64,000 bases of DNA from Lepagella muris (GTDB lineage: Bacteria > Bacteroidota > Bacteroidia > Bacteroidales > Muribaculaceae), in NCBI RefSeq assembly GCF_004793975.1, contig NZ_SRYB01000011.1, positions 1 through 64,000 of the forward strand. The letters run 5' to 3'. The notes below the pieces were generated by a model that made no database searches, was not told where the DNA came from, and was given only the letters and a program-made list of their open reading frames with translations. Each line of letters opens with the position of its first letter. Within the stretch, counting starts at the first letter, position 1. The translations under genes and the position numbers were made by a program. Shown here in pieces: positions 26,815 to 35,922 of the stretch.

Positions 26815-29800
26815 ATGACTAAGATTGCACTCAAAATACATGACTTCATGCAGAGCCGCAGAAGGTTTTGCCTTCTGTCGTTTATCATAGTCACGTCAGT
26901 CCTCTCCTGCCTGTTGCTACGTCTGGATTTTAAAGAAGATATTTCGGATTTTCTTCCATTGGAAGGCAATCATCAGGAGGCGATGCAGGTCTATCAAGAT
27001 GTGTCGGGGGCAAGTAAGATTATTGCCATATTTCAAGCGTCAGATTCGCTTAATGCAAATCCTGACGATATGGTGGAAGCAATCGATTATTTTGAAAATA
27101 TCGTCTCTGAAAAAGATTCTGCTGCATATGTCAGGGAATTGACTACGCAAATCAACTTGGAGAAGATTTCGGAATATACCGACTTCGTCTATTCTAATAT
27201 CCCTTATTTCCTCTCCGAGGAAGATTATACGAGAATGGACAGTCTGCTGAATACCCCCGGCTATATTTTATCTCGGCTTGAAGAGGATAAGGAACTGTTA
27301 ATGTTCCCCACATCCGGATTGCTGTCTGAAAATCTTCAAAGAGATCCGCTCAATCTTTTCTCTCCCTGCGTAGGTAGGCTTCAAAGTGGCCAGTCTGCAG
27401 ATAATATTGAGATGTATGACGGTTATATCTTTACTCCGGATATGAGCCGCGCCTTGGTTCTAATGGAATCTCCATTTGGAAACAGTGAAACTCATAACAA
27501 TGCCGTTTTAATGGATTTCCTTGCGGAACGGGCAAACGAGGTTGAAAACGAGTTTTCAGGAGTGACTGTTCATTACATCGGGGGGCCGGCCATTGCAGTC
27601 GCCAATGCTACACAAATTAAAGAGGACAGTCTGTTATCCATTGCAATTGCCGCAGTTCTGATTGTGGCGTTACTTATTATTGTATTTAGAAAGGCTTGGA
27701 ACATTATCCTTATTGTCATTTCGGTTGGATGGGGATGGTTGTTCGCAATGGCGATGGTATCGGTGATTCATAGTAGTGTTTCATTGATTGTTGTGGGAAT
27801 ATCAAGCATTATACTCGGTATTGCAGTCAATTATCCGCTCCATCTGATAGCTCATACTGCGCACACAGGTTCGATGAAACAAGTGCTAAGAGAGATAATA
27901 GCTCCCTTGATAATAGGTAATATAACCACTGTAGGAGCGTTTGTTGCACTTGTCCCATTGAAAGCGGCTGCTCTCCGCGATTTGGGGATTTTCAGTGCTT
28001 TGATTCTTATTGGCACCATTTTATTTACCGTTGTATTTCTGCCTCATGCAGTTCGTAAAAAAGGAAACCGTCAACATGAGATTTCTGTCAAATGGCTAGA
28101 TTGGTTGAGCAACATTAGACCGGAAAAAAAACGTTGGGTTGTCCTTGGCGTGGTGTTACTCACTGTCATATTTGGCTATTTTAGTCTCAAAACAGACTTT
28201 GACTCTAATATGAGCCATATAAATTTCATGACCGACCGTCAGAAAGCGGATATGGTATATTTTAAGGAACTGACAAGCAATAACTCAGACAACACTGAAA
28301 CTTTATATGTTGTAAGCTCCGGAAACACGCTGGATGAGGCTATTGATAACAATGCCGCGTTAAGACCCAAACTCAAACAAGAACTTGCTTCGATTGATAG
28401 CGTTTATCAATCTGACATGCAATTTCTACCATCATCAAAACAGCAAGCTGAAAGATTGGAAAGGTGGACTAATTTTATAGCGACTCATAAAACTCTTTTG
28501 ACAGATTCCTTGACGCAGGGGGTACTTACAAAGGGCTTCCAGAAAAAAGCATTCTCTCCCTTTGAAGATATTCTATCAGGAGAATATGCCCTCCAAGACA
28601 AAGACTTCTTTAGCCCTCTTAATTCCATTAATTCTCAGCACCTCAGCATTGACAGTATAAATGGGAAATACCGGGTTGTCAATCTGATTTCTGTGCAGAA
28701 AGACAAAATGGAAGTTCTCCGTCAAAAGATTGATAGCCTCGAAGGGTCCCATTTCTGCTTTGATGTGCAAAGTATGAACAGTGCTATTGCCAATGGCCTC
28801 TCAGACAACTTCAGCTATATTGGATGGGCCTGTAGTTTGATTGTGTTCTTTTTCCTATGGGCTTCTTTTGCCTCCATTGAATTGGCTTTGCTCTCGTTCC
28901 TGCCTATGGCAGTCAGTTGGATTTGGATTCTGGGAATTATGGGAATGACCGGAATACAATTCAACATTGTCAATATTATTCTCGCTACTTTCATCTTTGG
29001 ACAGGGAGATGATTACACAATCTTCATGACCGAAGGCTGTTGCTATGAATATGCTTTTAGGAAAAAGATGCTTGCTTCCTACAAAAGTTCGATTCTTGTG
29101 TCCGCTCTCATTATGTTCATCGGAATCGGAACTTTGATATTTGCAAAACATCCGGCACTCCATTCATTGGCTGAGGTTACCATTGTTGGTATGCTCTCGG
29201 TTGTATTGATGGCTTATCTATTGCCTCCTTTGGTATTCAATTGGATCACAAAATCTCATGGCAAATATAGGAAACGCCCTCTAACGCTCGGACCGTTACT
29301 TCGTACTTGGTTCTGTGGAGCATGGTGGCTATCTCAATTACTAATCGGATATATCTTGGGCTTCTTCCTGTTTATTATTGGTCCGAGGACACCAAAAACA
29401 CTGGCTCTTTTCCATCGTTTTGTCACTTGGTCACATAGAATTGACCTTAAATTGATGCCCGGTGTTAAATTCAGAATGCACAACCCGTATAATGAGACTT
29501 TGAATAAGCCCTGTGTTATCGTGTGCAACCATCAGTCCTTGCTCGACCCGATGTATTTTATGGCATGGAGTCCTAAGATTCTCATTGTGGCAAATGAGAG
29601 GTCAAGTATGAATCCGGTGGTTCGTATAATGTTCAAGTGGTTGGGATTCTATACAATCCGGCAGTCCAACTTTACTGCATGGAAGGATTCTTCTTTGGAG
29701 AGAGACTTGGAGATTTTCAAGAAGTATGTCGAGGAAGGCTATTCAATAGCCTTCTTTCCGGAAGGAATGCGTAATCCCGATTCTTCCATTCTCAGATGCC

Positions 29801-30387
29801 ATAAAGGACCGTTCTATCTTGCAAAGCAACTTAACATTGATGTTTTGCCTGTGTTGCTGCATGGCGTTAACTATCTTATGCCCATCCAAAGCTTTGCCTG
29901 CTACAAGGGAGAAATCAATATGCGGATAGGTAAACGGATAACATCGTCAAGTCCTATATGGAATGAATCATACTCTGCATTCGCCCAGAATGTTCATCGC
30001 CACATGAAGGTTGAATACAAGGCAATGTGTTGCAAGTATGAGACGGCAACCTATTTTGCATCTCTTGTAAAAGACCGTTATCGATATAAGGGGACGGAAC
30101 TATTACAGGAAGTAACCCGTAACCTAAAAAAGCACAACAATTATTCCGATTTGGTAGACCATACTCAACCGGGATGTGTTGTTATTAAAAATTGTGGATA
30201 TGGTGAAATGGCTCTATTGATGGGTCTTGTCCATCCCGACATCAAGGTATTTGCAATTGATTCGGACGAAGAAAAAATAACAGTAGCAAAATATGCTGCT
30301 GAGGGAATTGTTACTAACGTAGAGTTTCAGACCTCTATGGATTTATCAACGATAGAAAACTTAAAGCTTTATGAATTTTCAGTGTAA
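26815..30387 (+). CDS. RND/MMPL exporter fused to acyltransferase and Rossmann domain
   Basis: 1190 residues in three parts. Residues 1-860 are an MMPL-type RND exporter: TM near 22-40, a periplasmic loop, five TM (about 270-415), a second loop and five TM (about 665-800). A PlsC-type acyltransferase follows with NHQSLLD near 905 and FPEGMRN near 980. The last 110 residues have GYGEMALLMGL and VFAIDSDEEKITVAKYAA, the start of a SAM-methyltransferase Rossmann fold, but lack most of the usual second half. Exporter and acyltransferase are typical of flexirubin clusters. Confidence 0.85.
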   Translation: MTKIALKIHDFMQSRRRFCLLSFIIVTSVLSCLLLRLDFKEDISDFLPLEGNHQEAMQVYQDVSGASKIIAIFQASDSLNANPDDMVEAIDYFENIVSEKDSAAYVRELTTQINLEKISEYTDFVYSNIPYFLSEEDYTRMDSLLNTPGYILSRLEEDKELLMFPTSGLLSENLQRDPLNLFSPCVGRLQSGQSADNIEMYDGYIFTPDMSRALVLMESPFGNSETHNNAVLMDFLAERANEVENEFSGVTVHYIGGPAIAVANATQIKEDSLLSIAIAAVLIVALLIIVFRKAWNIILIVISVGWGWLFAMAMVSVIHSSVSLIVVGISSIILGIAVNYPLHLIAHTAHTGSMKQVLREIIAPLIIGNITTVGAFVALVPLKAAALRDLGIFSALILIGTILFTVVFLPHAVRKKGNRQHEISVKWLDWLSNIRPEKKRWVVLGVVLLTVIFGYFSLKTDFDSNMSHINFMTDRQKADMVYFKELTSNNSDNTETLYVVSSGNTLDEAIDNNAALRPKLKQELASIDSVYQSDMQFLPSSKQQAERLERWTNFIATHKTLLTDSLTQGVLTKGFQKKAFSPFEDILSGEYALQDKDFFSPLNSINSQHLSIDSINGKYRVVNLISVQKDKMEVLRQKIDSLEGSHFCFDVQSMNSAIANGLSDNFSYIGWACSLIVFFFLWASFASIELALLSFLPMAVSWIWILGIMGMTGIQFNIVNIILATFIFGQGDDYTIFMTEGCCYEYAFRKKMLASYKSSILVSALIMFIGIGTLIFAKHPALHSLAEVTIVGMLSVVLMAYLLPPLVFNWITKSHGKYRKRPLTLGPLLRTWFCGAWWLSQLLIGYILGFFLFIIGPRTPKTLALFHRFVTWSHRIDLKLMPGVKFRMHNPYNETLNKPCVIVCNHQSLLDPMYFMAWSPKILIVANERSSMNPVVRIMFKWLGFYTIRQSNFTAWKDSSLERDLEIFKKYVEEGYSIAFFPEGMRNPDSSILRCHKGPFYLAKQLNIDVLPVLLHGVNYLMPIQSFACYKGEINMRIGKRITSSSPIWNESYSAFAQNVHRHMKVEYKAMCCKYETATYFASLVKDRYRYKGTELLQEVTRNLKKHNNYSDLVDHTQPGCVVIKNCGYGEMALLMGLVHPDIKVFAIDSDEEKITVAKYAAEGIVTNVEFQTSMDLSTIENLKLYEFSV

Positions 30388-31717
30388 ACAGACATACGTT
30401 CCTAAAAAAGTATGTGGTGCAATATTGGCCGGTCTGATATTGTTTTCCTCTCTTCATGTCAACGCTCAGGAACCAATTACCATCAATAGCGACAACTCTG
30501 TCACAATTACTTATATAGATCCGAAAGCCGAGAAAGTAGAAGTACAGGGTACATTCTTCCAAAAAGGGAATTCTTTAATTCCTATGGCTGGAATGTTCTC
30601 CAAAGATGGTAAAGCTGAAATGACGAACACTGGAAATGGAGTTTGGACTTATACGTCGCAGCCGCTCAGTTCTGAACTCTACTGGTACGATTTCGTAGTG
30701 AATGAAGATTCTGTGCGTTTCGATAAAAGGAATAGGGACACAACTCGGGATATAGGCTCTACCTATAACTATTTTATCATCAAGGGCGGGATTGGAGATA
30801 ACTTTACTGATGCGCAAACAAAAAAAGGCACATTAGAATATGATTGGTACCCATCATCGTTGAATGGAATGAGTAAACGCCGTATGGCTGTATATCTTCC
30901 TCACGGATACAAATCATAATCTCGACGCTATCCAGTCCTTTATCTCCTTCATGGTTCGGGAGGTGATGAAACTGCGTGGGCTGATTGCGGTCGTTTATCC
31001 CAAATAATGGATCATCTTATTGCAAATGGCACATGTGAACCAATGATTGTTGTCATGCCCAACGGCAATGTGGAGTTAGCAGCCGCTCCCGGAGAAGATC
31101 CTAACAATCCGAATGTTCAACCTTCTAGCAACAATGTTTCATCGATGTTTGGTAAATTCGAGAAATCATTTGTCCCCGAGATTGTCAATTATGTTGACAA
31201 GAATTATCGTACGGTTGCAGATAAGCAACATCGAGCCATAGCTGGGTTGTCTCTTGGTGGCCTTCATACACTGTACACCTCATTAAATAATCCTAATGAA
31301 TTTGATTACATTGGATTATTCTCGGCTCAAACAACAAACGCTCTTGGAGACAAAAGTGTCGGCGGATTGAAAAGTATAGGAGAAGGTTGGAAGCAACTAA
31401 AGCAAGCACTTCCTTTTTTAGGGGGTGGTAGCGTTGACCGAAAGATTAGCAGTATCACTGGAGGAGAATCCGATAAGAATTTGGATATATATGATAATTT
31501 TGATTGGAAATTGAAGAATTTCTTTAAGAAAAATCCCAGACTCTTCTATATCGCCGTAGGGAAGGATGATTTTACAAAGAAACTTAACGATGACTTAAGA
31601 AAAAAACTTAACAAGGGTTGCTATACTTTTTTGTATAATGAATCAGATGGTGGACACACTTGGAGCAACTGGCGTAAGTATCTGATTGACTATCTTCCCC
31701 GATTGTTTAAAAATTGA
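30371..31717 (+). pseudogene. Esterase gene with in-frame stop codon
   Basis: A signal peptide (cleavage near VNAQ), an N-terminal immunoglobulin-like/CBM48-type domain (about 35-140) and an esterase-D-like hydrolase (LYLLHGSGGDETAW, nucleophile GLSLGG near residue 294, GGHTWSNWR for the His) are encoded in one frame. A TAA at 30917-30919 interrupts it between HGYKS and SRRYPVLYLL. Everything after remains open, so the change is recent, recoded or a sequencing error. If real, only the first 182 residues are made; reinitiation at 31007 would lack the oxyanion loop. Confidence 0.8.
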
Positions 31718-31729
31718 TAACTACAGAAA

Positions 31730-31954
31730 ATGAAAGAACATATTAGAACTTTACTGGAAGACCTTCTTCCTCTCGTAGATTTAGATTCGGACTTCCTTTT
31801 TGCCGAATTGGATTCTCTTGGCGTAACGACTATTTTGATGGTGCTGTCTCAGGAATATGGCATTGAACTAGAAGCTAAAGATGCCACTCCCAAGAACCTC
31901 CGTTCGCTTGACAGCATAGTCGAAATGGTAAACCGTAGGCTGGCAGAAAAATAA
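31730..31954 (+). CDS. Second acyl carrier protein
   Basis: 74 residues with the attachment Ser at S29 in FAELDSLGVTTILM, a typical ACP helix-II motif. It lies 12 nt after the esterase and 7 nt before the AMP ligase, which suggests this ACP receives the starter or an activated acid from the ligase. Confidence 0.85.
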   Translation: MKEHIRTLLEDLLPLVDLDSDFLFAELDSLGVTTILMVLSQEYGIELEAKDATPKNLRSLDSIVEMVNRRLAEK

Positions 31955-31961
31955 AGGTTAT

Positions 31962-33278
31962 ATGAACCGACTGGAAGATTATCTACGTGAACATGCACAA
32001 TCTTCGCCCCAGAGGATTGCTTTCCAAAATTCCGATGGAATTTTGACTTATAGTGAACTATGGACGGCGGTCTGTGAACGTGCGTCGGAAATTGAATCCG
32101 AAACCTCCCGTGTCTATGTATTAAGATCCGCGCATGATTTTGATTTCATCATAGACTATTTCGCAGCTCACAAGGCCGGGAAAGTGGTTGTTCCTCTTGA
32201 AAAGGACTTGCCCGATGCTCAATTTCAGGGAATACTGGAATTGACATCGCAGGCTGATATGCCGGGAGATGTAACCGACATACTTTTTACGACCGGAACA
32301 ACCGGTAAACAGAAAGGGACTATGATTAGCCAAGGTATCATTATATATGATGCTGAAAACTTGATTGATGCACAAGGCTTTTCTTCGAACCTGACGTTTA
32401 TTATTACCGGTCCGCTTAACCACATAGGAAGTTTGAGTAAGATATGGCCGTCAATAATAGTTGGTGCTTCCATTTATATCATGGACGGGCTCAAAGACTT
32501 GCCAGCTTTCTTTAAGGTGGTTAAGGATGCTCCTTGGAAGGTGGCTACTTTCCAAGTTCCGGCCAGTCTCCGTATGATGATACAATTCGGTGAGAAACAA
32601 CTAAGGGATTGTTCTGAAAAATTTGATTTCATCGAAACTGGAGCCGCTCCAATTTCGCAATCCGACATGGAGAAACTATGCGAATTGCTTCCGCATACTC
32701 GTCTTTATAATACTTACGCCTCCACAGAGACCGGAATAATCGCGACCCATAATTTCAACGGAGGATATTGTGTAGCTGGGTGCTTAGGAAAGCCGATGAA
32801 ACACTCAGCCTTAACAATTGATGATGATGGGTTTATTGTATGTCAAGGTAAGACGCTAATGATTGGCTATTGCGGAGACCTGGATGAAACAAATCGAGTT
32901 CTCAGAGAGAATAAAATCTTCACGAAAGACAAGGGAATCCTCGATGAAGAGGGCCGATTGCAATTAGCCGGACGAGATGGAGATATTATAAATGTCGGAG
33001 GGTTCAAGGTAAATCCTGTTGAGGTTGAGGATGCCGCCCAGTCGATGCCGGAGATTGATGACTGTATTTGTATTCCATCACAGCATCCGGTATTAGGAAT
33101 AGCACTCCGTCTTCTCTATGTTGTAAAAGAAGGTCTTTCCGTTGAGAAGAAAGCGTTAGCCAAACACCTTGCATCAAAGCTTGAAGGTCATAAGGTTCCT
33201 CAGTTATATACCCAAGTCGATAAAGTTGAGCGCACCTACAACGGTAAGCTCAACCGAAAAGCGTATAGCCCGAAGTAG
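31962..33278 (+). CDS. Acyl/aryl-AMP ligase (ANL superfamily)
   Basis: 438 residues, short for the family (usual 480-550). The P-loop-like ILFTTGTTGKQKGTM is near 108, the adenine motif YNTYASTETG near 250, and the C-terminal GRDGDIINVGGFKV with the catalytic Lys in NGKLNRKA. Reduced N-terminal length matches the adenylation proteins found in aryl-polyene/flexirubin clusters, which load an acid onto ACP. Here the starter supply (ammonia lyase) is absent. It is the last intact cluster gene; broken mobile-element DNA follows at once. Confidence 0.85.
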   Translation: MNRLEDYLREHAQSSPQRIAFQNSDGILTYSELWTAVCERASEIESETSRVYVLRSAHDFDFIIDYFAAHKAGKVVVPLEKDLPDAQFQGILELTSQADMPGDVTDILFTTGTTGKQKGTMISQGIIIYDAENLIDAQGFSSNLTFIITGPLNHIGSLSKIWPSIIVGASIYIMDGLKDLPAFFKVVKDAPWKVATFQVPASLRMMIQFGEKQLRDCSEKFDFIETGAAPISQSDMEKLCELLPHTRLYNTYASTETGIIATHNFNGGYCVAGCLGKPMKHSALTIDDDGFIVCQGKTLMIGYCGDLDETNRVLRENKIFTKDKGILDEEGRLQLAGRDGDIINVGGFKVNPVEVEDAAQSMPEIDDCICIPSQHPVLGIALRLLYVVKEGLSVEKKALAKHLASKLEGHKVPQLYTQVDKVERTYNGKLNRKAYSPK

Positions 33279-33535
33279 GAATAACTTTGAAACTCATCTT
33301 TCCAATTGTCCATGTGGTGGTTGGGATAACGGCCTTTGAAGACGCGATAGCAGATTGGGGTTCCCTTGGGAATGCGTTTGCTGCCGTAGCCCATGCGGTC
33401 GATGTAGATGTCATAGCCTTCGGCTTTTAGGCGCCGTGCTATATCGTTGGCGAAGTCTTGTATCGGACAATTTTTGTAAATTTCAGGGAAGTCGACAAAA
33501 AATGGAAGTTCATGGTTTTGATTTCTGATGCAAAG
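33279..33535 (-). pseudogene. Internal fragment of unrecognised gene at cluster edge
   Basis: The minus-strand frame is open from 33535 into the ligase gene and reads as natural protein: HELPFFVDFPEIYKNC, then IQDFANDIARRLKAEGYDIY and PICYRVFKGRYPNHHMDNW. It has no usable start codon and runs without stop into the AMP-ligase DNA, so both ends are lost. Family not recognised. It marks the right-hand joint of the polyene cluster. Confidence 0.5.
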
Positions 33536-33591
33536 TTATTCCTCTCATATCGCAAAAGGTGATACAGCTTTACGAATTTTCAAAAAATAAA

Positions 33592-34317
33592 TCAGAAATC
33601 AAAATCCAATCCGGCTTTTTTAGCTTGGGAATGCTGATGTTCCCTCGGAATATGGTATTGACGACCGTCTTTAATCAGATATGAGCCAGTCTGATGAAAG
33701 TTGAACGGTACTCCCGACTCCCGGCATTGTCTTTGCATATCAAGAACCCAGTTAAAGTCCAGAGGTCTGGCATATTTGCCGGATTCACCACCGACCGAGA
33801 CCTCCTCAATCAATTCCGGATTGAGGTATTTGCTTATGTCAATCTTTTCTATCATTGGCGCGACAATTACCATGCGGTGCTTGATTGGCAATGAGAGAAA
33901 TATCGGCAAACGATAATCTGCGCGGTCCTGATTTTCGACCGTGCACCCGATACCAACATGGTTATATCCTTCGCCCCAATCATCCGGGAAGCACTGCATA
34001 AGGCGTTCTATGCGTTTTGTGAAGAAAAAGAATGTGCAATCAGTCCGTTGGCGGATAATATCCCAGATTTCATCACGCCACTCATCGGCTTCTTCAATCA
34101 GAAAATCAGAGGTGAAGCACAGCGCAAATTCCGTGCCTGACGGAAATTTCCAATTCTTCTTTCTATCGCGCTTTATAGGTAGATTGAACGATGCCGTTTT
34201 ACGCACTTCATTTGACGGTGTGACCGTGCCAAACGCCGCATCCTCACGGTAAACGTAACAATGCTTGCATCCCGTACTTATCTTGTGGCAACCATGCCAC
34301 GGATTCCACATCGGCAT
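33592..34317 (-). CDS. DUF5131 (phage Gp37/Gp68) family protein
   Basis: 241 residues. The N-terminus MPMWNPWHGCHKISTGCKHC carries the C-x-x-x-x-x-x-C-x-x-C arrangement of the Gp37/Gp68 family, radical-SAM-like proteins found in phages and mobile elements; VSVGGESGKYARPLDFNWV near 175 is the conserved C-terminal motif. Function is not established. It is followed by a run of minus-strand accessory genes. Confidence 0.8.
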   Translation of the reverse strand: MPMWNPWHGCHKISTGCKHCYVYREDAAFGTVTPSNEVRKTASFNLPIKRDRKKNWKFPSGTEFALCFTSDFLIEEADEWRDEIWDIIRQRTDCTFFFFTKRIERLMQCFPDDWGEGYNHVGIGCTVENQDRADYRLPIFLSLPIKHRMVIVAPMIEKIDISKYLNPELIEEVSVGGESGKYARPLDFNWVLDMQRQCRESGVPFNFHQTGSYLIKDGRQYHIPREHQHSQAKKAGLDFDF

Positions 34318-34320
34318 AAT

Positions 34321-34710
34321 TCAATCTCCGCAACTGTCAAGTCCTAATTGCACAATATCTTCTGAATCCTCAATCACTTCGGGACTGCACATCGACTCTT
34401 CCGCTGCTTTTACTGCGCGACGTGCGTCTTTGGCTTTCTTCTTAGCCTTGCGTTTGATCTCGTCCTCTATGAGTTGCTGTTTCAGAGATTTTACAACCTC
34501 AGGTTTTTCACGTTTGAAACGTTTCTCATATAGATTTTCAATGTGCTGTGGCAGTAGTGTCTTCCACGGTTCCTGCTTATGATTGTCAATCTTGCGAAGT
34601 GAATCCGGTTTGAATCCAAGTTCACGCGCCATCTGTACCTGCATGTCAGAAAGATGGTGACGCTTCTGCGCCACCATCCAGTCTTGTATGATTGTCCGTC
34701 TCGAAGCCAT
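34321..34710 (-). CDS. Conserved hypothetical, basic helical protein
   Basis: 129 residues, rich in Lys/Arg (KQQLIEDEIKRKAKKKAKDA). The N-terminus MASRRTIIQDWMVAQKRHHL and ELGFKPDSLRKIDNH look like conserved helices. Proteins of this kind are encoded next to DUF5131 or methylase-type genes in Bacteroidota, but I cannot name the family. It precedes the DUF5131 gene by 3 nt. Confidence 0.55.
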   Translation of the reverse strand: MASRRTIIQDWMVAQKRHHLSDMQVQMARELGFKPDSLRKIDNHKQEPWKTLLPQHIENLYEKRFKREKPEVVKSLKQQLIEDEIKRKAKKKAKDARRAVKAAEESMCSPEVIEDSEDIVQLGLDSCGD

Positions 34711-34745
34711 AACTATTGTTTCTTAGTATAACGCCAATCAAAGTT

Positions 34746-35321
34746 TTATAGTTGTCCTTTGCAGAGGCAATCGTTAAGGTGGTCATCTACGAAGCCTGTG
34801 GCTTGTAGATGGGCGTAGCAGATTGTTGAGCCGAAGAATTTGAAACCTCGCTTCTTCATATCTTTAGCGATTGCATCCGACTCAGGCGATGTGACCGGAA
34901 TATCAGCCATTGTTGCCGGATGATTTACAACGGGGAAATCTCCGTGAAAGACAGACCTCAGATAGTTGAAGAAGCTGCCGAACTCTTTCTGAATCTCGAT
35001 GAACAGCCGGGCATTGGAAATAGCCGACTGGATTTTACGGCGATTCTTGACTATTCCGTCAAATTTCATCAATCGCTCAACATCTTCTTCGGTCATGGCA
35101 GCAACTTTCTCAACATCGAAGTTGTGAAATGCCTCACGATAGCCTTCTCGTTTGCGCAGGATTGCTATCCAAGCCAGTCCAGCCTGTGCGCTTTCCAACG
35201 TGAGGAACTCAAAGAGTATATGGTCATCCGTGACAAGGCGACCCCATTCTTCATCGTGATATTTCACATAAAGAGGGTCGTCTCCGCACCACGGACAACG
35301 ACTCAGTTTCTCAGATACCAT
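34746..35321 (-). CDS. tag: DNA-3-methyladenine glycosylase I
   Basis: ATG at 35321 (MVSEKLSRCPWCGDD) gives 191 residues; the frame can start at 35336 but would overlap the upstream small gene. RCPWCG and YVKYHDEEWG at the N-terminus, LTLESAQAGLAW in the middle and the C-terminal CYAHLQATGFVDDH with Cys/His zinc ligands are the Tag signature. It removes 3-methyladenine from alkylated DNA. The enzyme length is normal. Confidence 0.9.
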   Translation of the reverse strand: MVSEKLSRCPWCGDDPLYVKYHDEEWGRLVTDDHILFEFLTLESAQAGLAWIAILRKREGYREAFHNFDVEKVAAMTEEDVERLMKFDGIVKNRRKIQSAISNARLFIEIQKEFGSFFNYLRSVFHGDFPVVNHPATMADIPVTSPESDAIAKDMKKRGFKFFGSTICYAHLQATGFVDDHLNDCLCKGQL

Positions 35322-35322
35322 T

Positions 35323-35481
35323 TTAATCCCAGTCATTAAGGTTGGCTATTATGCGGTCGATGTCACTTTCATCAAAAATCTCCGGCTGTTTCTCGTGACA
35401 ATGACAGTCACCATCGCAATGACAACCGCATTCACAGGTATCCGTCAGTTCTTCGACTGTGTTCTCATTTTCATGTCCCAT
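35323..35481 (-). CDS. 52-residue Cys/His-rich protein
   Basis: A small frame starts at ATG 35481 and stops just before the tag start (35321). It reads MGHENENTVEELTDT, then the core CECGCHCDGDCHCH, then an acidic tail ending IDRIIANLND-WD. Six Cys and three His within 14 residues point to metal binding, but no known fold is recognised. It starts immediately after the HU stop at 35483, so it belongs to that transcription unit. Confidence 0.6.
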   Translation of the reverse strand: MGHENENTVEELTDTCECGCHCDGDCHCHEKQPEIFDESDIDRIIANLNDWD

Positions 35482-35482
35482 C

Positions 35483-35758
35483 TTACTTCGCCACCACCTT
35501 CTTGAACTCGGCTGCGGGTTTGAAAGCCGGGATATTGTGAGCCGGGATAATGATAGTTGTATTCTTGGAGATGTTACGGGCAGTCTTTTCCTTGCGCTCC
35601 TTTACGATGAATGAGCCGAAGCCACGGAGATATACATTTTCGCCGTGTGCGAGGCTGTCTTTGATTGAAGTCATCAGTCCTTCTACTACTGCGAGTACGC
35701 TTGCTTTCTCGATGCCAGTTGTCTTGGCAATCTCGGTTACTATTTCCGCTTTTGTCAT
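35483..35758 (-). CDS. HU family DNA-binding protein
   Basis: 91 residues from ATG 35758 (MTKAEIVTEIAKTTGIEKAS); the frame is open further upstream but the promoter box at 35782 excludes that. It has the HU/IHF pattern GRNP-like region replaced by KTARNISKNTTIIIPAHNIP and FKPAAEFK near the end. It bends DNA. It is the first gene of the minus-strand unit continuing into the Cys-rich gene and tag. Confidence 0.9.
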   Translation of the reverse strand: MTKAEIVTEIAKTTGIEKASVLAVVEGLMTSIKDSLAHGENVYLRGFGSFIVKERKEKTARNISKNTTIIIPAHNIPAFKPAAEFKKVVAK

Positions 35759-35781
35759 ATTATTTTTTGAAATTGGGTATG

Positions 35782-35789
35782 CAAAATTA
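35782..35789 (-). promoter_or_regulatory. -7 box of HU unit
   Basis: TAATTTTG on the minus strand, 23 bp before the ATG at 35758. It fits the TAnnTTTG consensus. No clear -33 element is visible. Confidence 0.5.
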
Positions 35790-35922
35790 GCGAAAAATCC
35801 TGATATTTGGAATAATAAGTTGCCTCTCGCCGCCTCCAAAGGCGGCCGAAATTTTTAGGATTTTGAGCGTAAATCAGCGGAGCAATTCTTCACAGGATTG
35901 CTCCGCTTGGCGTATATTACGA

